From assembly GCA_022616415.1 (NCBI GenBank), contig JAKEEU010000040.1, positions 62,001 to 126,000 of the forward strand: DNA of 64,000 nt. Reading direction: 5' to 3'. Source of the DNA: Candidatus Zhuqueibacterota bacterium. GTDB taxonomy: Bacteria; Zhuqueibacterota; Zhuqueibacteria; Zhuqueibacterales; Zhuqueibacteraceae. The notes beneath the pieces are model-generated. The model did no database searches. It had not been told where the DNA came from and worked only from the letters and a program-made list of their open reading frames with translations. The translations under genes and the position numbers were made by a program. Positions 16,243 to 25,443 of this stretch are shown here, piece after piece; the first letter of the stretch is position 1; each line of letters starts with the position of its first letter.

Positions 16243-17451
16243 TTAATGGCGGGGCTGTTTTTGCAACGGCAAAAAAATCTGGAAAGTCGATCCCTGGTTC
16301 GGCGCGCTTTTTACTTTGATGCCGCCGTCGTGCGCTTCGGCAATGGCCCGCGCCAGCGACAAGCCCAAGCCGAGGCCGCCGCCCATAAAGCCGGTCTTGC
16401 TCGAACTGTGGTGATCGCTGCTTTGCACCTCGTAGAATTTCTCGAAAATCCTGCCCAAATCTTCCGGCGCAATGCCCACGCCAGTGTCGCGCACGGAAAT
16501 GACGCCGAAATCGCCCTCCTGCTGCAAAGACAAATCGATACAGCCCCCATCCGGCGTAAATTTGATGGCATTTTGCATCAGCTCCGACACCATGACTTTG
16601 ATCTTCAGCCGGTCGACGTAAGCGGCATTTATCTGAGGAGAAGGGCGCCAGGTCAGATTTTGCCGGCGCGTTTGCACGGCCAGCTTGAACTCCTGGGCGA
16701 TTTGCTGGAGCAGCTCGTTGAGATCGGTGCTCTCGCGTTTGATTGCCAACGCGTCTTGCTCCAGCGCCAGCAAATCGCTCATATCCGTGACGATCTGCTC
16801 CAAATCCAATACCGCGGCGTTGATGACACGCATGCAATCGCGCTTCTCTTCAGCGGAGAGCGTGTAAAAATAGTCTTCGCTCAAGATCGAAAGATAGCCC
16901 CGCAGATGGCTCACCGGCGTGCGCAGCTCGTGGGAGGTGATGGCGATGAACTTGTCTTTAACCATTTGCAGCTCGCGCAGCTTTTCGTTGGCGCTTTTGA
17001 GCTCGCGATTTTCGCGGTTGAGCGTGATTTTCTCGCGGCATTTATCTACCACCAGCCGGATCTGCTCGGCTTTCAAAGGCTTCAGCAGAAAGTCATGCGC
17101 GCCGAGCTTCATCGCCTCGACGGCGTTTTCGATCGTCGCGAAGCCCGTCATCATGATCACTTCGATGTGCGCAAAATCGCGTTTGATCGCTTGCAACAGC
17201 TCCATTCCCGGCATGCCGGGCATTTTCAAATCCGTCAGCACGATGGCGATTTCAGCCTCGCTGCGCAACTTCTCCATCGCCCGCAAGCCGTTTTCCGTCA
17301 CAAAAACTTCGTAGTCGTTGGAGGCGAGGCTGAGCTGGCACACGTGACGCACCACCGGCTCGTCATCCACCACCAAGATTTTGGTGGTCAAGCTCTTTCG
17401 AAAATGAGGTGAATTTGCGTAGGATCGTAGCATGGCCGGTAAATTCAGCAT
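16243..17451 (-). CDS. Receiver-histidine kinase hybrid
   Basis: Soluble two-component protein with an N-terminal receiver domain. KILVVDDE, phospho-acceptor D74 in VLTDLKMPG, and K124 in LLKPL are visible. A helical linker (residues ~135-165) leads to a HisKA domain with H174 in ITSHELRTP, then an ATPase domain with the N box (MQNAIKF), G1 (DTGVGIAP), F (IFEKFY) and G2 (GGLGLGLSLA) boxes. There is no membrane segment, so the input is most likely phosphotransfer to the receiver. No cognate output regulator is adjacent. An alternative ATG lies six codons downstream. Confidence 0.93.
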   Translation of the reverse strand: MLNLPAMLRSYANSPHFRKSLTTKILVVDDEPVVRHVCQLSLASNDYEVFVTENGLRAMEKLRSEAEIAIVLTDLKMPGMPGMELLQAIKRDFAHIEVIMMTGFATIENAVEAMKLGAHDFLLKPLKAEQIRLVVDKCREKITLNRENRELKSANEKLRELQMVKDKFIAITSHELRTPVSHLRGYLSILSEDYFYTLSAEEKRDCMRVINAAVLDLEQIVTDMSDLLALEQDALAIKRESTDLNELLQQIAQEFKLAVQTRRQNLTWRPSPQINAAYVDRLKIKVMVSELMQNAIKFTPDGGCIDLSLQQEGDFGVISVRDTGVGIAPEDLGRIFEKFYEVQSSDHHSSSKTGFMGGGLGLGLSLARAIAEAHDGGIKVKSAPNQGSTFQIFLPLQKQPRH

Positions 17452-17540
17452 GAAATATACTATTGCTAACCTAACCCTTTAGAATAATCAATCTTGCCGA
17501 AATATCCAAGTTTCTTTTCAGTCATTTTAATGTCATTTCG

Positions 17541-17583
17541 AAAATAAAAAGGCCTCAATCCACTGCCTGTGAATTGAGGCCTG
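17541..17583 (-). terminator. Intrinsic terminator of the lytic transglycosylase gene
   Basis: Perfect ten-base stem AGGCCTCAAT/ATTGAGGCCT. On the minus strand it is followed by TTTTTATTTT. Confidence 0.85.
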
Positions 17584-17644
17584 GCAAAGTCGCCCCGATA
17601 AAACTTGCGCATTGTCCTGCAGGACGGCTTCGCGTTTCAGCCGA

Positions 17645-18364
17645 TCAGTTCATCTCACGATACTGATCTCTTAGCTTCATCACCGAGGGAACATAATTGG
17701 AAGTTTCAGCCCACAAGATGCCGGCGGCCCGATCATTTTTGATCCACAACGAGGCGCGCTTGGCGCCGCCGTTGTACGCGGCCAAACCGCCGTCCAGCTC
17801 GTAATCGCTCACCAGCGACGACAGATAACGGCAACCGATCCGAATATTGTAGATCGGGTTGAACAGCACGTCTTCCGGCGAGTTCCAGGTGATGCCTTCG
17901 TATTGCGCAACGTACATGCCGGTGGTCGGCATGACCTGCATGAGACCCATGGCACCGGCTTGCGAAACCACTTCCGGATTCCAGGTGCGCGCACTTTCGT
18001 GAGTGATCGTGGCGCAGATGATGTCGATATCCAAATTCGGATATTTCACGCTCATCTCGTAGATCGTGTTCGCAATCTCGTATTTGGTGCCGGAGTCCAT
18101 TGTTGGATTGAAGCGGGTGATGATGGCGATAACCTTTTGTATGCTGTATTGGCGCACACTATCGACATTCATCGCTGCCCGCAGTTCTTGCAAAGCGCGC
18201 TCCAACTGGCCGATTTTGTCTTTTTGCGAGTTGTAAACGCTCAGGTATCGGAAGCTAAAGCCGATAGCGCCGAGGCAGGCGGCCATGACAAAGAGCACCT
18301 TGATGATCTTTGCCGGGCGCAACTTTGCAAACAAGTCCCCGATTTTCGTATCCCCTTTTAGCAT
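17645..18364 (-). CDS. Membrane-anchored lytic transglycosylase (SLT domain)
   Basis: Predicted to cleave peptidoglycan glycan strands in the periplasm. A 239-residue protein with one N-terminal membrane helix (VLFVMAACLGAIGFSFRYL), then a coiled region (QKDKIGQLERALQELRA), then an SLT/goose-lysozyme-like domain. The catalytic Glu is in ITHESARTWNP, followed by QAGAMGLMQVMP, YNIRIGCRYLSSL and LAAYNGG, all family hallmarks. The ATG at 18364 is set by GGAGG five bases upstream. A terminator follows. Confidence 0.92.
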   Translation of the reverse strand: MLKGDTKIGDLFAKLRPAKIIKVLFVMAACLGAIGFSFRYLSVYNSQKDKIGQLERALQELRAAMNVDSVRQYSIQKVIAIITRFNPTMDSGTKYEIANTIYEMSVKYPNLDIDIICATITHESARTWNPEVVSQAGAMGLMQVMPTTGMYVAQYEGITWNSPEDVLFNPIYNIRIGCRYLSSLVSDYELDGGLAAYNGGAKRASLWIKNDRAAGILWAETSNYVPSVMKLRDQYREMN

Positions 18365-19183
18365 CGCATCCTCCACGGTAAGTTAGTCTGATATTTAAAA
18401 CTTTGGGTTCGTGTTCAAAAACCAGAGGTCTATTTATATAGACAACTTTTCAAGCTTTTCTTCCCAAGCCAACAGTATATTACAACGGTGTAAAATATCG
18501 TAAAGTTGCAGTTGCTAACGTAAGCAGGCATATTTCCTAACTACATCATGTTGTTTTAAATAAGTTTGTCAGGCATTATTTTTTAGCTTTTAAAATCACC
18601 ATATCAGTTTCTACAAAAGTCGTGCCAAATCATCTTCGTGCCTATTCAGCCATTGCCGGAAGCGATAAAACGAGTCAACCAATGACAAAGTGTTCGAGAG
18701 TGATTCAGTCTGACCTAAAAGTAATGGCGGAAATTGACCACTTGGCAGACTAAGGATTCAAAATTCGCTTTTTTGCGGCAGATAAATCGTGATATAGTAG
18801 CTTATTTAACATGCAGTTACAATAAGTAGTGGTGACGATTTTCATTCACTTTATAAGGATACAGGCTTGTTAAGTAAAGAACTAAATGCCGTCAGATAGA
18901 GCCGTTTGCAGCCGCATCTATACGCCAAAAGGATCAGGCGATACAAAATCCGTTGGGCTCCTCACTTTTTTAGTGTGTGATATGGCACAATTCTGCCACT
19001 GAATAGTGCGAAATAACCGGCAATTTCGCTTTGAAAAATTTTTAAATTTTTAAGCGTATTTTGAAAATTGATCTTGCAAATCGCATTTTCATAAGTTATT
19101 TTTATACTGCAAGGCTGCACTGAAATGGCTTGGTGATCTTATCACCTTTTTTTGCAACGTTTTCAAATTCTGTGGAGGAAAAA
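18365..19183. other. Long AT-rich intergenic region
   Basis: About 820 bp between divergent genes, clearly more AT-rich than the surroundings. I see no supported open frame, no tRNA-like fold and no match to a riboswitch I can recall. It contains the promoter of the histone-like gene (strong GGAGG site at its right end). Confidence 0.5.
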
Positions 19184-19564
19184 ATGGACAACTTAGAGTA
19201 CATGCCCCACGCGGATGACGATGATTTTGATGATGCTTCGGATTCCGACATGGAGCCGATGGAAGAAATGTCTTTCGACACGCCCGAGGAACCCATGCCG
19301 ATGATGGAAGAGCCAGCGGCGGAAGCGGAAATGCCGCCGGCACCCATGGCTCCGGCTGCACCCATGGCGGCACCGAAAAAAGCGCCGGCTAAAAGAAAAC
19401 CGGTCGCCAGGAAAAAAGCCGCGAAAAAGCCGGCTGCTAAAAAGTCCGCCAAGGCCAAGCAAAAAACGGCCAAAGGTCGAGCCAAGGCAAAAGGCAAAAC
19501 TGCGAAAAAGCAGGTTAAGAAGGGCGGCGCGGCCAAAATGAAAGCCAAAGCCCGGCGCAAGTAA
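19184..19564 (+). CDS. Histone H1-like protein: acidic N-terminus, Lys/Ala-rich C-terminus
   Basis: A 126-residue two-part protein. Residues 1-~60 are highly acidic with Met and Pro (DDDDFDDASDSDMEPMEEM). Residues ~62-126 are almost entirely Lys, Ala, Arg and Pro with KKAAKKPAAKK-type repeats, like eukaryotic H1 tails and bacterial AlgP/Hc1 proteins. The basic tail should bind DNA or RNA; the acidic part may mask it or bind partners. GTGGAGGA precedes the ATG at 19184. Low complexity makes homology assignment unreliable. Confidence 0.8.
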   Translation: MDNLEYMPHADDDDFDDASDSDMEPMEEMSFDTPEEPMPMMEEPAAEAEMPPAPMAPAAPMAAPKKAPAKRKPVARKKAAKKPAAKKSAKAKQKTAKGRAKAKGKTAKKQVKKGGAAKMKAKARRK

Positions 19565-19839
19565 CCTCGAAATTGCCGTGAAAATACGGCGGCCATGTCA
19601 CCAACATGACGGCAACATCAAGCACGAGCTTGATTAGGTCGGCTACCTGCGCAGCCTTGCGTTGATAGTGAGACCATTAAACTTGGTCGTTGCCGTCTTG
19701 TCCCTCCGGCGACTATTATTTTGCGCCTGCGCCATTTCAGCGTTGGGTCGGAATGTTTTAGGAATTATCTCGGCGCGCGCAAAAGGCCCGTTATCCAAAT
19801 GGATAAACGGAACGCCGGAGGGATTTTTATTTTTCGGAT

Positions 19840-20637
19840 ATGAATCTCGACATCAAGGAATCTCTGCGCTCCCGCTTGGAAGTTGCCCTCGAAGCCTCGT
19901 GGCGGGCCGGCAAAATTACGCTCGAATATTATCAAACCGGCGTTCAGGTCGAGATCAAAGACGACCGCACGCCGGTAACGATCGCCGACCGCCGCGCCGA
20001 AGAAGAAATTCGCCGTTGGCTGGCGCGTTATTTTTCCGAAGACGCCGTCGTCGGTGAAGAGGGCGGCGCCGCGACCGCTGCCGGCGCCAAAGCAACCTGG
20101 TACATCGATCCGATTGACGGCACCAAAGCGTTCGTGTGCGGCGTCCCATTTTACGGCACGCTGCTGGCGTGTGAGATGCACGGCAAAGTCGTGCTCGGCG
20201 TGGCCCATTTTCCTGCGCTGAATGAAACCGTTTGGGCCGTGCAAGACGGCGGTTGTTATTGGAATGGCCGGCGCGCGCGCGTCTCCCAAGTCAACAAGCT
20301 CGAAGACGCCGTGCTGTTGACCACCGATTTTTGCCGGATGGAAACGTTGGGGTACCAGGCGGCGCTCAGCCGGTTGTGCGGTGCAACCAAATTGCAGCGC
20401 ACCTGGGGCGACGCGTATGGCCACATTTTAGTGGCGACCGGCCGCGCCGAAATCATGATCGATCCGAAAATGGCGGTGTGGGATAACGGTCCGCTACTGC
20501 CGATTCTCGAAGAAGCCGGCGGCCGTTTCACGGATTGGCATGGCAACGCCACGATTCACCACGACAATGCGTTTTCAACGAACGGCCATCTCCACGAAGT
20601 GGTCCGCCGCATTTTGAACGGAGAGACGCGATCGTAA
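19840..20637 (+). CDS. hisN: Inositol-monophosphatase family phosphatase, histidinol-phosphatase-like
   Basis: Mg-dependent phosphomonoesterase. Motifs: VVGEEGG (metal-binding Glu), WYIDPIDGTKAFVCG (the DPIDGT signature), and a C-terminal WDNGPLLPILEEAGG (metal-binding Asp). The 265-residue length fits. The phrase GTKAFVCGVPFYGTLLA is closest to HisN-type histidinol-phosphatases, but inositol- or other sugar-phosphatase activity is possible. No his genes are adjacent. ATG at 19840. Confidence 0.85.
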   Translation: MNLDIKESLRSRLEVALEASWRAGKITLEYYQTGVQVEIKDDRTPVTIADRRAEEEIRRWLARYFSEDAVVGEEGGAATAAGAKATWYIDPIDGTKAFVCGVPFYGTLLACEMHGKVVLGVAHFPALNETVWAVQDGGCYWNGRRARVSQVNKLEDAVLLTTDFCRMETLGYQAALSRLCGATKLQRTWGDAYGHILVATGRAEIMIDPKMAVWDNGPLLPILEEAGGRFTDWHGNATIHHDNAFSTNGHLHEVVRRILNGETRS

Positions 20638-20670
20638 AACGTAATGCGTAATCCGTAAGAAATCCAATCA

Positions 20671-21111
20671 CGCCTCGAAGCCTTGACCGTCAACATCCGC
20701 GCTGAAGCGCTTGACGAATTTATTCGTGATCTTGAAACGCTTTATCGCGACGAGCTGAAATCATCTGATTCAACTCTGCACGATTCGCCGTAGGCCAGCG
20801 TCGAGGAATTTATCATCAGCCAAAAGATCGCCGAATGCGTGCAGCATTATCAGGAGCGCGACCCGCAGCGGGTAGCGGCCTTGCGCGATCAGGTCGCGAC
20901 TTACAAACGGAAATTGGCGTGGCTGAATTTGCGGGACAACATGCTCAAAGACGGCGCTACACCCGCGGCGATTTGGCGGGAAACTGCGAAGCTGGCGGCA
21001 TTGAGCCTGGCGGGCTTGCCTTTGGCGGCTTACGGCAACATTAACAATTTTATTCCCTATTTGATCGCGAAGCATTTGCCAAAAAGTTTCTCGACGAGCG
21101 CACGAAAATAG
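20671..21111 (+). pseudogene. C-terminal remnant of an acyltransferase-type gene
   Basis: One frame gives LTVNIRAEALDEFIRDLETL, a TAG stop at 20791-20793, then EEFIISQKIAECVQHYQERD, VATYKRKLAWLNLRDNML and LAGLPLAAYGNINNFIPYL. This recalls the C-terminal part of large bacterial PlsC-like 1-acylglycerol-phosphate acyltransferases. The catalytic N-terminal part is absent and there is no start. I read it as a truncated relic with an internal stop. Confidence 0.7.
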
Positions 21112-21216
21112 GGTTTACAATTTTCTCCGAATAAAAGGTTGAAACAAGAAAAAACTTGAAGATCGTCTATTTTATCATTAAATTTATAAGTATTGCAATT
21201 TTTTTCAACAGCATAC

Positions 21217-21540
21217 ATGATGAGAGAAATAGCTAAAACCGCCATCACCGAAATGGTTGGCCGATTGGTAAGAGAGTTCGATCCGGAAAAGATAATCCTT
21301 TTTGGGTCGCATGCGTGGGGCACGCCGCATGCTGATAGCGATGTGGATATTTTTGTTATTGTCAGTCATGCGGATATCCCACCGGTTCAAAGAGCAACGC
21401 GCGCATATCGCTGCTTGCAAGGCCTCGGGATTCCTACGGAAATCATTGTCAGTACGCGCCAAGAAGTTGAACGGTTTCGTTCAGTGCCATCGTCGCTTAC
21501 CCGAAAAATTTTGGAGAGAGGGAAGGTCGTTTATGAATGA
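21217..21540 (+). CDS. MNT-type nucleotidyltransferase antitoxin
   Basis: A 107-residue minimal nucleotidyltransferase. The signature GSHAWGTPHADSDVDIFVI matches GSxxxGxxxxxSDxD. In MNT/HEPN modules this protein acts as antitoxin, often by adenylylating the HEPN partner. It overlaps the HEPN gene by eight bases. I chose the ATG at 21217 over an upstream TTG; the ribosome site is weak. Confidence 0.87.
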   Translation: MMREIAKTAITEMVGRLVREFDPEKIILFGSHAWGTPHADSDVDIFVIVSHADIPPVQRATRAYRCLQGLGIPTEIIVSTRQEVERFRSVPSSLTRKILERGKVVYE

Positions 21541-21946
21541 TCCCAAGAAAGAACTCGTGCGCTCGTGGCTTACTAAAGCGCAGCATGATTTGGGTTCAGC
21601 CCAACTGCTCGCGAGCAGTGCAAATCCCTATCTTGATACAGCGATCTACCATTGTCAGCAAGCCGCTGAAAAAGCCTTCAAAGCTTTTCTAGTCCATCAT
21701 GATGTGGACTTCGAGAAGAAGCATAATCTTTCAATTTTGGTTGATCTTTGTAAACAAATCGAGCCAGGGTTTCAAGCTTTTCAGGATGCTGCTACAATTC
21801 TTACTCCATACGCCACTGCATATCGTTATCCTGGTGAGTTCTTTGGACCAGAGCCCGACACACAACAAGTACAAGACGCGCTGCAGTTAGCCAAACAGAT
21901 TTTCGACTTTGTTGTGGATCACTTGCCAGAAGACACTCGTCCATAA
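21533..21946 (+). CDS. HEPN-domain toxin
   Basis: A 137-residue all-helical HEPN protein. Visible: WLTKAQHDLGSAQLL, then IYHCQQAAEKAFKAFLV, the classical HEPN helix pair, and a HNLSILVDLC region. HEPN toxins are usually ribonucleases with an Rx4-6H motif; I do not find a clean copy at the C-terminus, so catalytic status is uncertain. Start ATG at 21533 lies inside the end of the nucleotidyltransferase gene, indicating coupled translation. Confidence 0.87.
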   Translation: MNDPKKELVRSWLTKAQHDLGSAQLLASSANPYLDTAIYHCQQAAEKAFKAFLVHHDVDFEKKHNLSILVDLCKQIEPGFQAFQDAATILTPYATAYRYPGEFFGPEPDTQQVQDALQLAKQIFDFVVDHLPEDTRP

Positions 21947-22030
21947 AATACTGAAATCATGTTTCCATCTTGATGAAATGCCCAAATGGTTTAGCTATTC
22001 TTTAATTTCCCTTGCGCTTTTCGCGTTCCG

Positions 22031-22786
22031 GTGCCAAATTACCGCATGGCAAATCTCGCTTTCAAACTCCTGCCGCCTCGACACGCCGAACGCTGGCACG
22101 CCTTCAAGGGCGATGTCAGTTACGCCATTGCCTTGGAACGCTTCGGACCGCGACTGGCGCGCCGCATTCTCTGGCGCGTTGAAACTACAGAAAAAGTTGT
22201 AGCCCTTTCTTTTGACGACGGCCCGCATCCCCATCATACGCCGGAAATTCTCAATCTTCTCGACGAGCATCAAATTCCCGCCACGTTCTTTCTCGTCGGA
22301 CGGCACGTGCGGCAGCATCCCGTGCTCGCGCGTCATATTGCCCGCGGCATGCACGAAATCGGCAATCACACGTTAAGCCATCGCATGTTGCCGTTTTTGC
22401 GAGATGAAAGGATCGTGCATGAAATTCGCCATACCGGCGAGATCATTCGTGAGGTGACGGGAAGAACGGCGCCATTGTTCAGGCCGCCGATGGGCCTGTT
22501 TAGCAAACGCGTCGTCGATCTCGTCGAGCAATGCGGCTGCAAAGTGGTCATCGGCGACGTTTATCCGCGTGACCCGCAACGTCCCGGCCGTGAGAAAATT
22601 TACCGGCGCGTCATCAACCGCGTGCAGCCGGGAAGTATTATCATTTTGCACGACGGCGGCAACACGCGCCACGTTGACCGCAGCCAAACAGTTTGGGCCG
22701 TTCGGCAAATTGTCCGGTATTTAAGGCAGGAAAACTACCGGTTTGTGACGATTTCGAATTTGGCGAGTTTGAATGGCAAATTATAG
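22031..22786 (+). CDS. Polysaccharide deacetylase (NodB/CE4)
   Basis: Metal-dependent de-N-acetylase of peptidoglycan, chitin-like or other surface glycans. CE4 motifs in order: SFDDGPHP (catalytic base and metal Asp), HEIGNHTLSH (metal His pair), RPPMG, and a final ILHDGGNT. Length 251 with a GTG start at 22031; the ATG five codons on (22046) is equally possible. There is no signal peptide or lipobox, so it may act inside the cell or need an unidentified export route. Confidence 0.9.
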   Translation: MPNYRMANLAFKLLPPRHAERWHAFKGDVSYAIALERFGPRLARRILWRVETTEKVVALSFDDGPHPHHTPEILNLLDEHQIPATFFLVGRHVRQHPVLARHIARGMHEIGNHTLSHRMLPFLRDERIVHEIRHTGEIIREVTGRTAPLFRPPMGLFSKRVVDLVEQCGCKVVIGDVYPRDPQRPGREKIYRRVINRVQPGSIIILHDGGNTRHVDRSQTVWAVRQIVRYLRQENYRFVTISNLASLNGKL

Positions 22787-22943
22787 ATCAATGTACGAAC
22801 GCATCGGAAAGTTTCGCAACACTTTCTTCTTATTATCAAGGTAGCCACTAAGTCGAAAAGGTGCTTGACTTTTTGTAGGGAGTTGCTTACTTTGAATCAA
22901 TCCGGATGAATTTTTTCGCTGTTCAATTTGCTTATGAGAAGAG

Positions 22944-23273
22944 ATGTTAGAGATGAAAATTCGAGAGTATCAAGATGGCAAATATCAGGTGCGCGAAATT
23001 GGCAAATACATTGTAGCCCACCAAGGAATTTGCCACGGACAACTCACGTTTAAGGGAACACGGGTGCTCGTCCCAGTGGTTCTGGAATCATTGGCTCGCC
23101 CTGGACGCACTATCGAACAAGTCGCCGCTGACTACCACCTGCCCGGTGAGGCCATATTGGAAGCTCTTCAGTTAGCCACCAGCATAGTGCGTAATGAGCT
23201 GCGACTACCAGATCCCCATCCTGATAATGCGCCATTACCAAAAGGGACGAAAAGAATAACAGCGGCTGCATAA
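22944..23273 (+). CDS. DUF433 antitoxin-like protein
   Basis: A 109-residue protein. GICHGQLTFKGTRVLVPVVL is the DUF433 signature, followed by the EQVAADYHLP helix region. It is longer than the usual DUF433 protein because of an N-terminal extension. It precedes a PIN-like gene by 14 bp on the same strand, forming a probable toxin-antitoxin pair. Confidence 0.85.
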   Translation: MLEMKIREYQDGKYQVREIGKYIVAHQGICHGQLTFKGTRVLVPVVLESLARPGRTIEQVAADYHLPGEAILEALQLATSIVRNELRLPDPHPDNAPLPKGTKRITAAA

Positions 23274-23287
23274 AATAAGGTGGCATA

Positions 23288-23686
23288 ATGCGCCACATTT
23301 TTGATGAGAACTTTCCCGCCTTTGCCATGCAAGCCATCCGGCAAAAAGTGGCATCCGTGGTGCAAATAGGACAAGATTGGGGCGAAAGTGGCTGGTTGGA
23401 CGTAGAACAAATTCTTCCTCACCTGCATGGCTTAAAAGTAACCTTCCACACACTCGACGCTGGTCTCTTTAAGCGGCGATATGCCCATTCGAGTTATTGC
23501 CTCGTTTACTACGATATCTCGGAAGCAGTTTTAGGAACCTGGGTAGTTAAGTTTCTCAGGCATCACAGTTTCAGAACTCAGGCTCAACGTTTAGGCAAAG
23601 TCATTAAAGTCAGTCCAGCGAAAGTTGCCTATTGGGAGTTTCATAAGTCGCAGATTAAAAAGATTGGCTGGAAGTCTAACCCTTAA
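23288..23686 (+). CDS. PIN-like putative toxin paired with DUF433
   Basis: A 132-residue protein starting MRHIFDENFP, which matches the N-terminal Asp-Glu of DUF5615/PIN-like toxins. The rest differs from typical DUF5615: FHTLDAGLFKRR and LVYYDISEAVLG carry further acidic residues. I call it PIN-like from its start and from its partner, with moderate certainty. The C-terminal 40 residues are basic and may bind RNA or DNA. Confidence 0.65.
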   Translation: MRHIFDENFPAFAMQAIRQKVASVVQIGQDWGESGWLDVEQILPHLHGLKVTFHTLDAGLFKRRYAHSSYCLVYYDISEAVLGTWVVKFLRHHSFRTQAQRLGKVIKVSPAKVAYWEFHKSQIKKIGWKSNP

Positions 23687-23690
23687 CTAC

Positions 23691-24875
23691 TCACCGGCTC
23701 GCCACTTTCCCTTCCAGCATAAAATCCTCATACCGCATCTCGATCCTTCCCGGTTGCAAGCGGCCGCTGGCAAAAAGCTCTTTCATGAAAATTGTGTACG
23801 ACATGCGGTCGAGCTTCAAGCCGTCTTCAAGATACGAGTAGATCACTCCGGCCAGTACGTGAACTCCTCCTTCGTGCCGTTCGAAATATTGGCGCACTGC
23901 GGCTGCAGAACTGTTGCCATTGGCGCCCATAAGCTGCGAAATCACGCGCCGGCGCTCGGCCACCCACAAATCCGCGGCAAGCACCACTTCTTCGCGGCAA
24001 TACGCCATGAAATTTCTATAACCGAGCGCTGCCTCGGATTGCGCCAGTTTCTGCCGCAGAAAGGCATCGGCCTTCAGCGTCTCGAACGCTTTGGCCAACA
24101 CCGAATCGACCATGCGCTCGCAATACGGGTGCAGCAATTCGTGATAAGCGCTTTTGACGGTGACGTGCATGGGATAGTTGGCATCGGTCAAATAATGCTG
24201 GCCGCTGAGGCGAACGGCATGAGGCTGCAAGAGCCAAAGAGCAAATACCTCCAGATCATCGACGGATTCCCAGTCCCCCAGAAAACGCTCGAGATCGCCG
24301 ATCACGTCGAAAGACTGCAGTTCTTGATGAAGGCGCGGCAGCTTGGCCGTGATCTTGGGGTAAAAATTGTTGCGCCAATAAACGTCAAACCGTTCTTTTT
24401 GCAAATGCTCGAACACGGTTCGCAGCAGCGGCTTGAGCGATTGCCATTGTTGCCAATTTTTTTCGCTGGCAAAATCGGAGGCCATCAGGCGGCTGCGGAC
24501 GCCCATATCGTCATCCATGCCGGCCAGAATGGCGGCAATGCTGTCTTCGGCGGCAACCGCGGAAAACAGCACGCACAAGCGCGGCCCCACCGGCTGGCTC
24601 GGGCCGATGATCTCGTCGATTTTTTTCACGGCCGCGGCAACCGGTTTGGGCAGCTTGCTGCTCCATTCGGTTTGCAGATTACCGTAATACTTTTTGTAAA
24701 TCTCCCGATTGGAAAGCAGGCCGACAAAGCTGCACAAATCGTATTTGAACGAAGTTCTGACCGTCCAGTGCGTGATGAAATTTGTGCTGGCAGCCTTTTT
24801 CTTTTCGCTACAGCTAATTTGTAAACAACCAAACGTCAACAATAACAAGCTAAAAAGTTTTTGGCTTCGCATCAT
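23691..24875 (-). CDS. Lipoprotein of unknown function with HExxH-like segment
   Basis: A 394-residue predicted lipoprotein: signal segment LFSLLLLTFGCLQISC with a lipobox Cys near residue 22. The body is helical. AYHELLHPYCERM resembles a degenerate zinc-protease helix (HELLH), and a Glu-rich stretch (YCREEVVLAAD) follows about 55 residues later. This could indicate a DUF4932-like metallopeptidase, but I cannot confirm it. Good ribosome site (GAGGAAG) before the double ATG. Convergent with the PIN-like gene, five bases apart. Confidence 0.7.
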   Translation of the reverse strand: MMRSQKLFSLLLLTFGCLQISCSEKKKAASTNFITHWTVRTSFKYDLCSFVGLLSNREIYKKYYGNLQTEWSSKLPKPVAAAVKKIDEIIGPSQPVGPRLCVLFSAVAAEDSIAAILAGMDDDMGVRSRLMASDFASEKNWQQWQSLKPLLRTVFEHLQKERFDVYWRNNFYPKITAKLPRLHQELQSFDVIGDLERFLGDWESVDDLEVFALWLLQPHAVRLSGQHYLTDANYPMHVTVKSAYHELLHPYCERMVDSVLAKAFETLKADAFLRQKLAQSEAALGYRNFMAYCREEVVLAADLWVAERRRVISQLMGANGNSSAAAVRQYFERHEGGVHVLAGVIYSYLEDGLKLDRMSYTIFMKELFASGRLQPGRIEMRYEDFMLEGKVASR

Positions 24876-24945
24876 CTTCCTCTTCGTCGTCCTGGTGGTT
24901 ATAGTATTGCTTCGGAAAAATTATGAGGCAGACCATCGGTCTGCG

Positions 24946-25380
24946 TTACGTCCAACTTTGGTCCAAGCCTGCGTAAGTGCCCGAGGCCAGGGCGATCTTG
25001 CGGCGGCGCCGGCCATACACTATCATTTCACATACAACCAGTTGCCGGCCGTTGCGAATAACCTTGCCGACGCCGGTGAGATTCTCCTCGCGCGCGCCGC
25101 TGAGCAGGTTGATTTTGAATTCCACCGTGGTGACCATCTGCGCCGGGCTTGCCGAGGCCGCGGCAAAAAATCCGGCGGTATCGGCAACCGTGGCGACGAT
25201 GCCGCCGTGTACCACGCCGTAGCTTTGTTGAAACTCGGCGCGGTACGGCAGCCGCACTTCGGCGCGGCCGTCTTTGCAGACGATCAACCGGTGGCCGAGG
25301 AAATCGCTGATCGGCGCGTTGCGCAAACGCGCCTTGAGCAAGTTCTCGAAATTTTTTGGCGCCGTGGTTTTCTTCATCAT
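24946..25380 (-). CDS. PaaI-family hotdog thioesterase
   Basis: A 144-residue acyl-CoA thioesterase. The key motif is VVHGGIVATVADTAG, with the HGG turn and Asp of the PaaI/4HBT family, preceded by a beta-rich N-terminus and followed by the VGKVIRNGRQLVVCEM strand pair. The substrate is likely an aryl- or short acyl-CoA but is not determinable. It lies just downstream of the ABC exporter gene on the same strand, 63 bp away. Confidence 0.88.
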   Translation of the reverse strand: MMKKTTAPKNFENLLKARLRNAPISDFLGHRLIVCKDGRAEVRLPYRAEFQQSYGVVHGGIVATVADTAGFFAAASASPAQMVTTVEFKINLLSGAREENLTGVGKVIRNGRQLVVCEMIVYGRRRRKIALASGTYAGLDQSWT

Positions 25381-25443
25381 TGCAACGTTCTCACTTGCCG
25401 TTTGATTCCGCTTAAGACAGACGGGCCGTCTGTGTTACTGAGC

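Noticed and set aside
18365-19183. Long intergenic region considered as a riboswitch or structured RNA
   Set aside because: I could not match it to a class or find a convincing stem set with a terminator before the histone-like gene.
19102-19596. Minus-strand 164-codon frame opposite the histone-like gene
   Set aside because: It mirrors Ala/Lys codons of the real gene and has a hydrophobic, repetitive translation; the plus-strand frame has GGAGG and a sensible protein.
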